Positions 27,577 to 35,571 of a stretch of 64,000 nt of DNA are shown here, in pieces. The DNA is taken from contig JANQDZ010000087.1 in assembly GCA_028278645.1 (NCBI GenBank), positions 1-64,000 of the forward strand. The letters run 5' to 3'. Position numbers and translations under genes: made by a program. The DNA is from Longimicrobiales bacterium. GTDB lineage: Bacteria; Gemmatimonadota; Gemmatimonadetes; Longimicrobiales; Gaopeijiaceae. A model generated the notes under the pieces. It was not told the DNA's origin. It searched no databases and worked only from the letters and a program-made list of their open reading frames with translations. Numbering within the stretch: position 1 is the stretch's first letter; each line of letters starts with the position of its first letter.

Positions 27577-28044
27577 ATGGAGCCCACAGCATTTTCCCGC
27601 GTGGAAGCTCTGTTGAAGTCCTCCGGCGTACCATTCGAGGTTCTGCACCATGAACCGGTTTATACGAGCGAGGAGGCGGCTCGGGTCAGGGGTGTCGAAC
27701 TCTCCAGCGGAGCGAAGGCGTTGGTCTGCAAGGCCGATGATGAGTTCTTGATTTTTGTCGTTCCCGCCGACCGCCGGTTGGACAGCAAGGCGGTGCGCCG
27801 CAGCTGTGGCTTCCGACGCCTCCGCTTCGCGAAGAAAGAAGAGGTACTGGAGCTGACCGGCCTCGCACCAGGGTCCATTCCGCCGTTCGGAAGTCTATTC
27901 GGGCTGAAGACGCTGTGCGATGAACGGCTCGAGGAGAATGAGAGGATCAACTTCAACGCCGGAGACCACACGATCTCGGTCAGCATGCTCTATCCCGACT
28001 ATCTGCAGGTCGAAAACCCGGGTTTGGGGATTTGGGCGGAGTGA
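27577..28044 (+). CDS. YbaK/EbsC-family aminoacyl-tRNA deacylase-like protein
   Basis: This 155-residue protein fits the YbaK/ProX editing domain: LKSSGVPFEVLHHEPVYTSE, then GAKALVCKADDEFLIFVVPA with the conserved Lys, and the glycine-proline loop GSIPPFGSLFG. These proteins remove wrongly attached amino acids from tRNA, for instance Ala or Cys from tRNA-Pro. It follows the ADOP gene by ten bases and precedes pyruvate kinase. The specificity cannot be read from sequence alone. The family assignment is firm. Confidence 0.88.
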   Translation: MEPTAFSRVEALLKSSGVPFEVLHHEPVYTSEEAARVRGVELSSGAKALVCKADDEFLIFVVPADRRLDSKAVRRSCGFRRLRFAKKEEVLELTGLAPGSIPPFGSLFGLKTLCDERLEENERINFNAGDHTISVSMLYPDYLQVENPGLGIWAE

Positions 28045-28139
28045 CCCCATTCGTGACGGCGGTGGGGTAGAAAGCGCCAGCGAGCCCTGGTTAACTTCCG
28101 AGCTGGAATCCCGAATACCACTCAACCGGTTGTATCCAA

Positions 28140-29558
28140 ATGCCCCGGACGAAGATCGTCTGCACGCTAGGTCCAGCCTCCTCCCATCGTCACCTCCTTG
28201 AATCCATGATCCGGGCTGGGATGAACGTGGCCAGGATCAACCTGTCCCACGGGGAGCCTGAGGCACATCGCCAGCGAATTGAGGAGGTAAGGAAAGCCGC
28301 CGAGGCTGTGGGTCGTCCGGTGCCCGTTTTGATGGACCTCCCAGGGCCAAAAATCCGAGTAGGTCACCTGGACGAGCCCATTCTGCTCACCCCTGGACAA
28401 ACCGTCCGTCTTGCACCGGAGGGAGGGCACTCCCAAGGGGAAATCCCTACGACCTATCGCTTCCTGGCGCAGGATCTGCGGGAGGGAGACCGCGTCCTCC
28501 TCGACGACGGTGTGTTGGAGATGGTCTGCATTCGGGCCGATGGCGACCGGGCGGAAATGGAAGTGACCCACGGTGGCCTTCTCCGATCGCAGAAGGGGAT
28601 CAACCTCCCAGGGGTGAAGGTCCGTGAGGGGTCTCTCACCCCGAGAGACCTCAAGAACCTGGAATTCGCCCTCGAGATGGAGGCGGAGTTCATCGGACTC
28701 TCCTTCGTACGGGGCGCCCAGGACGTTACGGACCTGAAATCCCGGATCTCAGGCCGCGCCAGGGTCGTGTCCAAGATCGAGAAAGCCGAGGCGTTGGAGG
28801 CAATCCACGAAATCTTGGAGGTCACCGATGCCGTAATGGTGGCCAGGGGGGACCTGGGGGTGGAGCTTCCGTTCGAAGAGGTACCCCTGGCACAGAAGCG
28901 CATCATCCAGCTGGCAAACCGGTACGGCAGGGGAGTCATCACCGCCACCCAGATGTTGGAGTCCATGATCGAAGGCTCCCGCCCCACTCGGGCGGAGGCA
29001 TCGGACGTGGCCAACGCCATCCTGGACGGCACGGGCGCCGTTATGCTGTCCGGGGAGACCGCTGTGGGGAATCACCCGCTCAAATCCGTGGAGGCGCTGG
29101 TCCGCATAGCGAGAGAAATCGACGATAGCGGAGCTTTGGCTGACGGGCCCCGCTATCTACCGATCGAGGACCTGCCTGAGAAGAGCGGTGCATCCTTGAA
29201 AGAACACGCAGTGGCTTCGGCCTCGGTGGAGGCCGTACGGACTCTGCGAGCTTCGGCGATCATCGCCCTCACCCGGAGCGGCTTCACGGCCCAGCTCCTG
29301 GCCAGCTACAGACCGACGGTGCCCATTATCGCGGTATGCACCGAAGCCCTGGTGTACCGTCAACTCTGGGGGGTTTGGGGCGTTCAGCCGTTCCTCGCCG
29401 ACTCAGACGAGGTCACCTATGACCAGCTTCTCAAGGTGGCCCGGAACGCCACCATCAGTACTGGCGTCGGAGAGCCGGGGGAGTCGGTGGTTGTGACCGC
29501 CGGATCCCCCTTCCACACCGCAGGCTCGACGAACACCATGCGGGTGGAGCGACTCTGA
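28140..29558 (+). CDS. pyk: Pyruvate kinase
   Basis: This 472-residue enzyme catalyses phosphoenolpyruvate plus ADP to pyruvate plus ATP, the last step of glycolysis. Visible landmarks are TKIVCTLGPASSHRHLLESM, NVARINLSHGE, LMDLPGPKIRVG, the catalytic segment VVSKIEKAEALEAI, MVARGDLGVELP and the MLESMIEGSRPTRAEASDVA motif, then GAVMLSGETAVG. The B domain and the C-terminal effector domain are both present. The length is normal. The Shine-Dalgarno is weak. It stands after YbaK with about a 95-base gap and may have its own promoter. Confidence 0.95.
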   Translation: MPRTKIVCTLGPASSHRHLLESMIRAGMNVARINLSHGEPEAHRQRIEEVRKAAEAVGRPVPVLMDLPGPKIRVGHLDEPILLTPGQTVRLAPEGGHSQGEIPTTYRFLAQDLREGDRVLLDDGVLEMVCIRADGDRAEMEVTHGGLLRSQKGINLPGVKVREGSLTPRDLKNLEFALEMEAEFIGLSFVRGAQDVTDLKSRISGRARVVSKIEKAEALEAIHEILEVTDAVMVARGDLGVELPFEEVPLAQKRIIQLANRYGRGVITATQMLESMIEGSRPTRAEASDVANAILDGTGAVMLSGETAVGNHPLKSVEALVRIAREIDDSGALADGPRYLPIEDLPEKSGASLKEHAVASASVEAVRTLRASAIIALTRSGFTAQLLASYRPTVPIIAVCTEALVYRQLWGVWGVQPFLADSDEVTYDQLLKVARNATISTGVGEPGESVVVTAGSPFHTAGSTNTMRVERL

Positions 29559-29582
29559 CCCTCCAGGGAAAAGAAGCCGATA

Positions 29583-32240
29583 TCATCCATCCCTCATGAT
29601 CGATCCGGGATCCATTCGCCCCACCTTCAGTGAAGGGACGAAACTGGCCACAACGGAGAAAAGAGCGAGAGTCGCAACCAGGAACACGAGGGTCGTGGGG
29701 TCAGATGGCTTAATGCCATAGATGAGGCTGACCATCAGGCGCCCAACCGGCAACGTCAGAAACGCCCCAAGAACCAATCCCGTAGCAGTAAGGAAGACAC
29801 CGTTTGCTCCAGTGGCCCAGATGGCTTGAACCGGAGTTGCTCCAAGGGCCATCCGAAGCCCCATTTCCGGGCTCCTTTCCAGAGCCTCTTGGGCCACGAT
29901 CCCGTACAGTCCGATGCCGGCCAGGAGGAGAGCGAACCCTGCTACGAGCACAAGGAACAAGGCCTCGAACCGCTCCGTGGCAAAGGCCTCATCCATTACT
30001 CCCGTCAGCGACGCAACGCGGGCAATGGGAAGGTCAGGTGCCACCTCACTGAACGCCCGGGTGACTTGGGCTGCAAACTCCGGATGTTGCCTAGTCGCTT
30101 TTACAATCCAACTCGGAGAGAACCAGACGTGGATCTGCTGGAGGAACGCATCACTTGCCTGGGCTGAAGCGAGGTACAGTGTGGGGGTTTCCCAGATGGG
30201 CGTTGCAGCATCCCCCCACCCAGCCTGTTGCAGGACATTCCCCACCACCCCCACAATCTCGACGCCTTCTCCCCCACCGAACCCCATGTTCACCGGGGTG
30301 CCTAGAGCGGCCCTGCCCTCGAAGTGCTCATCGACGAAAGCCTGGTTCGCTACACCCACCAACGAGGCGTTCGCACCATCTCCCTCCTCAAACACCCGAC
30401 CTCTCAGGACCGGGATCCCCAAGGTCTCAAAGAACCCTGGGGTCACATAAACCGCGTTGGTAAGCCGGTTGGTCTGTTCATCATCCCCCGGCAGGCGGAA
30501 GGGAAGGTTGAGAGGCCGCTGATAGGGGAGAGTCAGGGCAGCCGAGGCCGATTCTACTCCTGGAAGCCCTCGAACGTTTGTTAGGGTCTCGGAGAAGAGG
30601 CGTTGGACCTCTTCCCCTTCCGCGTACCGCGCATCGTCCAGGGAGAACTGGACCGTCAGAACGCCGCTTGGTTCGAAACCCGGATTCATACCTCCAAGAT
30701 ACCCGTAGCTCCGGACCAGAAGCCCCGCGGCAAAAAGAAGTGCGGTTACCACCGCCACCTCACAGACCAACAGGGTTTTTCGGAGCAGGTGTCCACCCTT
30801 CCCCACCAAACCCCTTGATCCCGACACCAGGATTCGATGGAGGCCAGACCTGCGCACTTGTAGGACCGGAACCACACCAAAAAGTATTGTGGCAAGGGTT
30901 GAAAGCCCGAAGGCCGCCCCCAGCACTCTTCCGTCCACACGCACATCCTGCCAGGTGCCGAGGTGAGTATGGACCAGAGATTCCAATCCCTCCACGGCGA
31001 TCAGGCAAACACCCAAACCAGCCAACCCTCCCAGGGCACCCAAGACTACATTCTCCGCGACCATTTGGCGGACCAGGGCCCGAGTTCCGCTACCCAGAGC
31101 CTGACGGGTGGCCATTTCGGCGCGCCTCGAAACAGACCGAGCGATTTGGAGGCTGGCGAGATTGGCACACCCCACCACCAGCATCAAGCCAATGGCCCCG
31201 AGAAGAACCAGAAGTGGCATTCGGACGCCGGCAGTCTGAACGTCTGACAGAGGGACGAGTCCGAACCTCCGATCCTGGACTCCCCCGGGGTCGGAGGCAG
31301 GCAGGCGGACAGAAGCTAACCGGCCATCCGCCTCCTCCATCGACATCCCCGTGGGCACACGAATGAGAATCGCATAGTTCGTTCCCCCGCCCTCTCCCTG
31401 TGTGGACGGCCTGAGGGGCGTCCACACGTCGGCGTCAGCTGGAGAACGGTACGTAGCCGGCATGATTCCCACTACCGTATGTGCTTCACCTTTCAGGCGG
31501 ATCGTGGTCCCGAGGATGTCCGGGTCGGCGCTAAATGTGCCGGTCCAGAGGTCATGGCTCAGAATGGCCACGGGGGGCCCTCCTGGGACATCCTCGTCCA
31601 CACCAAACTCCCTACCCATCTGAGGCGGTACCCCCAGGGTACGAAAGTACCCTGCCCCGACCCGTTGCTGGCCAATGAATATGGCGGCAGCGCCGGTGGA
31701 AAGATTCACCCCTCGCACCCACCCCGAATAGACCGCCATCTCCACGGGTTGACCCTCGTCCCTCAACAACTCCCAGGTTCTGCCGTCTACCGATGTGTTC
31801 CCCGGACTTTTTCCGGATGCTGGATCGTAGAGGACCGCGTGGGCGAGCTTGTCTGGATCCGGATAGGGTAGAGGGCGCCAAAGAACGGCGTCCACAATGC
31901 TGAAGACGGCGGTTCCGAAGCCGATACACAGGGCGAGGGTAAGAAGGAAGGTGCCTGCGAAAAGAGGACCCCGCACCAAACCCCTGAGCGCAAACCGGAA
32001 ATTTCGGACAACCTCATCGACCCAAGCCAACCCCCGAGCTTCCCGTGACTTGGACTGGACTCTCTCCCGGCTTCCGAAACGGAGCTTCGCCTCCCGGAGC
32101 GCCCGCTTTGGATCCATTCCCCCCCGGATCAAGTCCTCGGCCAGGCATCGAATATGGAAGGCCATTTCCTCTTCCAGCTCCCGTCTGAAACGGGAGCCGC
32201 GAAAGAGGACAACCACCCAGGCCCGGATCCGTCTGAACAC
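29583..32240 (-). CDS. ADOP-type ABC permease with prefix-1 domain
   Basis: This 885-residue protein starts at a GTG just after the PadR stop. Residues 1-75 form prefix domain 1 (RFRRELEEEMAFHIRCLAED, then REAKLRFGSRERVQ). A transmembrane helix, a MacB-like periplasmic core, an FtsX three-helix block, a second periplasmic core and a closing FtsX block follow, with the C terminus SLKVGRMDPGSIMRDG. It shares the overall layout of the first ADOP gene here but carries the other prefix type. It has no ATPase partner nearby. It is likely controlled by the PadR encoded upstream. Confidence 0.88.
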   Translation of the reverse strand: MFRRIRAWVVVLFRGSRFRRELEEEMAFHIRCLAEDLIRGGMDPKRALREAKLRFGSRERVQSKSREARGLAWVDEVVRNFRFALRGLVRGPLFAGTFLLTLALCIGFGTAVFSIVDAVLWRPLPYPDPDKLAHAVLYDPASGKSPGNTSVDGRTWELLRDEGQPVEMAVYSGWVRGVNLSTGAAAIFIGQQRVGAGYFRTLGVPPQMGREFGVDEDVPGGPPVAILSHDLWTGTFSADPDILGTTIRLKGEAHTVVGIMPATYRSPADADVWTPLRPSTQGEGGGTNYAILIRVPTGMSMEEADGRLASVRLPASDPGGVQDRRFGLVPLSDVQTAGVRMPLLVLLGAIGLMLVVGCANLASLQIARSVSRRAEMATRQALGSGTRALVRQMVAENVVLGALGGLAGLGVCLIAVEGLESLVHTHLGTWQDVRVDGRVLGAAFGLSTLATILFGVVPVLQVRRSGLHRILVSGSRGLVGKGGHLLRKTLLVCEVAVVTALLFAAGLLVRSYGYLGGMNPGFEPSGVLTVQFSLDDARYAEGEEVQRLFSETLTNVRGLPGVESASAALTLPYQRPLNLPFRLPGDDEQTNRLTNAVYVTPGFFETLGIPVLRGRVFEEGDGANASLVGVANQAFVDEHFEGRAALGTPVNMGFGGGEGVEIVGVVGNVLQQAGWGDAATPIWETPTLYLASAQASDAFLQQIHVWFSPSWIVKATRQHPEFAAQVTRAFSEVAPDLPIARVASLTGVMDEAFATERFEALFLVLVAGFALLLAGIGLYGIVAQEALERSPEMGLRMALGATPVQAIWATGANGVFLTATGLVLGAFLTLPVGRLMVSLIYGIKPSDPTTLVFLVATLALFSVVASFVPSLKVGRMDPGSIMRDG

Positions 32241-32243
32241 CGT

Positions 32244-32585
32244 TTACGCCCCAACCGGATCGGCATTCAGGACATTGGATACCGCCTCCACCATCCGAAT
32301 CCACCGAGAAGACTCGCCAACCAGGCTCCGTTCACCAGCGGACGTCAGCGTGTAGAACTTGGCCCGACGGTTATTGTCCGAAGTTCCCCACTCCGACTCG
32401 ATGAGGCCTCGGGCCTCCAGCCGGTTCAGGGCCGGATACAAAGATCCCTGCTCGAGGGAAAGCAAACCCTTGGACGTGTCCTGAATCCGGAGGAGGACTC
32501 CGTACCCGTGGGTAGCACCCAGGGAAAGTCCTTTCAGGATCAACATGTCCAGGGTACCAGGCAGTAACTCTTTGGTCATCAACAT
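32244..32585 (-). CDS. PadR-family transcriptional regulator (ADOP pair 2)
   Basis: This 113-residue PadR protein begins ELLPGTLDMLILKGLSLGAT, then has GSLYPALNRLEARGLIESEW and RRAKFYTLTSAGERSL. Its stop is three bases before the permease start, so the pair forms an operon. The start at 32585 is preferred; an ATG at 32579 gives nearly the same protein. Two matching palindromes (32600-32616 and 32633-32651) lie just upstream, the expected place for an autoregulatory operator. The regulator and permease may form an inducible efflux unit. Confidence 0.9.
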   Translation of the reverse strand: MLMTKELLPGTLDMLILKGLSLGATHGYGVLLRIQDTSKGLLSLEQGSLYPALNRLEARGLIESEWGTSDNNRRAKFYTLTSAGERSLVGESSRWIRMVEAVSNVLNADPVGA

Positions 32586-32599
32586 TGGGATCGCCGTTC

Positions 32600-32616
32600 T
32601 CCTAGGTTAACTAGGA
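32600..32616. promoter_or_regulatory. Palindrome 1, PadR operator candidate
   Basis: TCCTAG, a five-base spacer GTTAA and CTAGGA form a perfect dyad. A second copy with the same half-sites lies 34 bases away centre to centre (about three helical turns). The pair sits between the PadR start and the upstream promoter space. Confidence 0.7.
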
Positions 32617-32632
32617 ATACGGTAATCACACT

Positions 32633-32651
32633 CTCCTAGTTTCGCTAGGAG
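32633..32651. promoter_or_regulatory. Palindrome 2, PadR operator candidate
   Basis: CTCCTAG and CTAGGAG flank a five-base spacer TTTCG, giving a seven-base dyad. The core half-sites are the same as in palindrome 1. Two sites at fixed spacing suit a dimeric repressor that binds cooperatively. Confidence 0.7.
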
Positions 32652-33105
32652 GAAGGACTTCCGACGCGTTTGGCTAATCGTCGGCGGGAGATGCCTGCCC
32701 GGAACCGATTACTCGCCGAAGAGCATCCGCCTCCTCCATCCGCCATCGCGGCACGATTCAGGTAGAGTCACGTCCGGGCCGGACCGTGTTCGAGGTAGCC
32801 TTACCACAAGGGATGGAGCGAGATCGAGTTCAACGTCCCTCCCGGGACTCGTCCTCCACCGCAAAATCCCGCATAGGGACGGAAACATCCGCCAGCGCCC
32901 CGTTGTCCTGATCCTCGGACACTGGTGACACCGATCTGGGACGACCGTTCCGGGGATTCTTGAAAAACTGCGGCCCGTCCACAGGCATACCGCTTGCAGT
33001 ATATTCCCAGATTGTTCGACGCCAGGTTTTGCATGAGGGGGAAATGAGGAAGCACAAAGAGAACCGGCTGAAATCCTCTCACCCACGAAAAGGAACCCCG
33101 TCACA

Positions 33106-33597
33106 ATGAAGCTGATTTCCACGTATGTATCCCCCGGCCTCCCAGTAGTACTCGTCTGCGCATTGGTACTGTCTTCCGTGACGGCCTGTGCAACCACCCA
33201 ACTGACCGAAGGTGACCCATCCGATCGGACCGAGACCGTTGATATTGGCTACGGAACGGTTGACAAGGACAGTTATGCCGGGTCGGCCTCAAATGTTCAA
33301 ACGCAGGACCCAAATGCTTCCCGTCCCCGTACCCTCGCCGAAATGCTCAGCCGGGTACCTGGGGTCATGGTTCACTCGACTTCAGACCAGAGCCTGACAG
33401 TGAGGATCCGTGGGAATAGCTCGCTCCAAAGCGGGAACTCACCCCTCTACGTTCTCGATGGAATGGTGATCCAAGGGTTAAGTGCCATTCACCCGGACCA
33501 GATTGAATCGATCACCGTCTTGAAGGATGCTGAAGCGACGGCTGTCTATGGGAGCCGCGGCTCTAACGGCGTGATCCTCTTCAGAACAAAACGGTGA
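33106..33597 (+). CDS. Lipoprotein with stand-alone TonB-receptor plug domain
   Basis: This 163-residue protein has a lipoprotein signal (LVCALVLSSVTACATTQ). It contains a nearly complete plug domain: LAEMLSRVPGVMVHSTSDQS, TVRIRGNSSLQSGNSPLYVL, DGMVIQGLSAIHPDQIESIT, VLKDAEATAVYGSRGSNGVI, then LFRTKR. It stops just where a TonB-dependent receptor would begin its barrel. The plug is usually internal to a receptor, so a lipidated plug alone is odd. It could regulate or cap a receptor such as SusC, or be a surface adhesin-like fold. No receptor gene is adjacent. This is the best example of three plug-like lipoproteins in the window. Confidence 0.85.
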   Translation: MKLISTYVSPGLPVVLVCALVLSSVTACATTQLTEGDPSDRTETVDIGYGTVDKDSYAGSASNVQTQDPNASRPRTLAEMLSRVPGVMVHSTSDQSLTVRIRGNSSLQSGNSPLYVLDGMVIQGLSAIHPDQIESITVLKDAEATAVYGSRGSNGVILFRTKR

Positions 33598-33632
33598 TCT
33601 AGAGAGGGTTTCAAACGTAGAGGATCCACTTC

Positions 33633-34187
33633 TCAGGTCGAACCTGCCTCGCTCTCGGGCACCTCCGTCGGAGCAGACACCCCTACCTGCGCCCAGGCCG
33701 AGGAGTACTCAGCGATTGCTGCAGGGGCCCGTTCGGCAAGCGAGTCCATCAGGTCGACAAAGTCAGAATTCACAATCCGTTTTATGGCTGGCCAACCACT
33801 GGTAAAGCCAGGAAGACCCATGGTAAGTGTCATCTGATGTAACCAACCGTCCCAAACGTCGGCCTCCAAAAAGCCAGCGCGATTCTGGATGAACGCTTGC
33901 TCGAATACGCGGGCCACCTGCATCAGTGCTATCCGGCCCGCGGATTGTTCCGCCGGGTCTAACTTCCCCATCGTTCCATAGACGATGTGATGGTAGAGTC
34001 GCGCTCCATGTGGGCTATCGGCTGGAAAGGATAGGACGTCGTTAAAGGCGGTCAGCAGGTCTTGGTGGGCCGCAGTGCGGATGGATTGCGTGTTTTGGCG
34101 GACCTGCACGGATAGGTAAATCAGAGACAGAATGACGCCGGTGGCGGCAACGAGCTCTGCAACTGCCTGAATGGCCTCCCAGTTCAT
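33633..34187 (-). CDS. Hypothetical protein with N-terminal membrane anchor
   Basis: This 184-residue protein opens with a membrane-spanning segment (VAELVAATGVILSLIYLSVQ) and then VRQNTQSIRTAAHQ, a pattern seen in many uncharacterised marine and soil proteins. The rest is helical and soluble-looking. The ATG at 34187 is the start. I do not recognise a defined family and no function is proposed. It is the first of three small leftward-facing membrane genes. Confidence 0.7.
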   Translation of the reverse strand: MNWEAIQAVAELVAATGVILSLIYLSVQVRQNTQSIRTAAHQDLLTAFNDVLSFPADSPHGARLYHHIVYGTMGKLDPAEQSAGRIALMQVARVFEQAFIQNRAGFLEADVWDGWLHQMTLTMGLPGFTSGWPAIKRIVNSDFVDLMDSLAERAPAAIAEYSSAWAQVGVSAPTEVPESEAGST

Positions 34188-34266
34188 TTCCCCTCCGTAC
34201 CCGCACGCTTATTCTGAGGGGAGCCGCCTGAGCCCCCGCCGAGCCATCCCACATGCGGAAGAAGAG

Positions 34267-34764
34267 TCAAGACTCCCCCGCCGGGCGCGGTGCGGGTGGT
34301 CCAAAGACCGCTCTCCACATGATCGAGGGCACACAGATGTGTGTAGTTCCCACCAACAGCCCGACCGAGCCGAGAGAAAAACCCAGCACATAGCCCAAAG
34401 CAGGTTTCGGGGACTGAAAGGCCCAGATCGTGCCGACAAGCCAGAGGGTGGCGAGGACACAAGCAAACCGTCCCGGCAACCCACGCTTGGGCAGGGGCCC
34501 GGTTCCTCTCACGTGCCGGATCCCCAGGTTGTAGATCAGGTCGAAGGGATGGACCGGGAAAAGGGCCCCGGCCAGGGCGACGCCCGTCAGCGCCCAAAGC
34601 AGTGGGATCGAAACCAGTGCGGTACCGATGATCGCAAGCGATGCACAGAGGGCCATCGCTAGGCGGAGCCAGGAACCGACCTCAGCGAGGATGCCTTCGT
34701 CGACGGAGTCAAAGCCTTGCACGTCCAGGCGATGAAGGTGGCGACGATCCAGTGGTGCCTTCAT
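34267..34764 (-). CDS. DUF4395 membrane protein
   Basis: This 165-residue protein has about four hydrophobic helices (AMALCASLAIIGTALVSIPL, LWALTGVALAGALFPVHPF, LATLWLVGTIWAFQS, YVLGFSLGSVGLLVGTTH) and a conserved end, THICVPSIMWRAVFG. The layout agrees with DUF4395, a family of small membrane proteins often found near thiol/sulfur or rhodanese-type genes. Function is unknown. The methanethiol oxidase nearby makes a sulfur link imaginable but unproven. Confidence 0.65.
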   Translation of the reverse strand: MKAPLDRRHLHRLDVQGFDSVDEGILAEVGSWLRLAMALCASLAIIGTALVSIPLLWALTGVALAGALFPVHPFDLIYNLGIRHVRGTGPLPKRGLPGRFACVLATLWLVGTIWAFQSPKPALGYVLGFSLGSVGLLVGTTHICVPSIMWRAVFGPPAPRPAGES

Positions 34765-34811
34765 GGGTGGGTCTCCTCAATAGGTTCGAGGCTATCCGAA
34801 AGAAACGCCAA

Positions 34812-35549
34812 CTAAAGGAAAGGCGTGGCAAGCGCAGTCGCAATCAAGGCCAGGGCCCAAATGAGGTCCAGATTGATCCAAGCCCGCCTCAGGAGCCGGA
34901 GGCCGAGTTTCTCGTATACAACTACGGCCAACAGCCCAGCCACCAGCAGATAACCGGCAGTGTGGACGACGGTAGCCAACAAGCCCCATACCTGCTCCTG
35001 AGGGAGGCCGGCGCCCAATGCAGTGTGAGCCCCGTGCGATGCTGCACTTGCAGGCTCGGCGGCCATAGGGTCCACCGCCCCATCCATTCCCAAGCGATGA
35101 TCCAGGGTGCTCCCCTCCCCCACCGAGGGAGCCAGATGGTCCGATCCCTGGAGGACGAACGGGAGAACCATAAGTCCCGCACCGTGAGCGGAGGCCATGA
35201 GAAAAGACCATACCGTAAGTTGCCCCGCTCCAACCCTCATCCCGCCGTACCTCGGGTGCCGGTTACTCACCAACTTCCAAACACCAAAAACCAGTAACGC
35301 GCCGGCCACCACCCACTTGAGGACCGAGAGGGAAAGCACCAGCCCCACCAGCGCAGCCAACCCGATCGCAACGACGATAGCCAATCCATGCCCCAGGGCC
35401 AGAGGCGGGAGAGCTCGCCAAACCGCTCCCCGACTTTTCTCCTGCATCCCAAGGCCCACGGCAAACAGCCAGCCCATGGCCGGATTGATCCCATGGATCG
35501 CCCCGAGAATCAGGAGCGCTCCAAGAGGCCAGATCAGATCTGAATCCAT
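34812..35549 (-). CDS. Polytopic membrane protein, NicO/RcnA-like
   Basis: This 245-residue protein has about six transmembrane helices. The first holds a conserved-looking GAIHGINPAMGWLFAVGLGM, which recalls His/Asp-bearing helices of metal efflux and related permeases (HupE/NicO/RcnA superfamily). Another His-rich patch is FLMASAHGAGLMVLPF. A His-rich loop separates helices 4 and 5. Metal or small-ion transport is plausible but not shown. It lies 22 bases from the methanethiol oxidase stop on the same strand, so the two may be co-transcribed, which would suit copper or another metal needed by that enzyme. Confidence 0.6.
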   Translation of the reverse strand: MDSDLIWPLGALLILGAIHGINPAMGWLFAVGLGMQEKSRGAVWRALPPLALGHGLAIVVAIGLAALVGLVLSLSVLKWVVAGALLVFGVWKLVSNRHPRYGGMRVGAGQLTVWSFLMASAHGAGLMVLPFVLQGSDHLAPSVGEGSTLDHRLGMDGAVDPMAAEPASAASHGAHTALGAGLPQEQVWGLLATVVHTAGYLLVAGLLAVVVYEKLGLRLLRRAWINLDLIWALALIATALATPFL

Positions 35550-35571
35550 TGGGGGTCTCGGACGCTGACCT

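Larger units (their letters stand above)
32586..33105. other. Divergent intergenic region with PadR operators
   Basis: This 520-base region separates PadR gene 2 (leftward) from the plug lipoprotein (rightward). The left end holds the twin palindromes. Open frames across the remainder look like shadows with no family resemblance. I see nothing else I can name in 32660-33105. Confidence 0.5.

Noticed and set aside
32709-33197. Leftward 162-codon open frame
   Set aside because: It overlaps the plug lipoprotein start, has no binding site and does not resemble any family.
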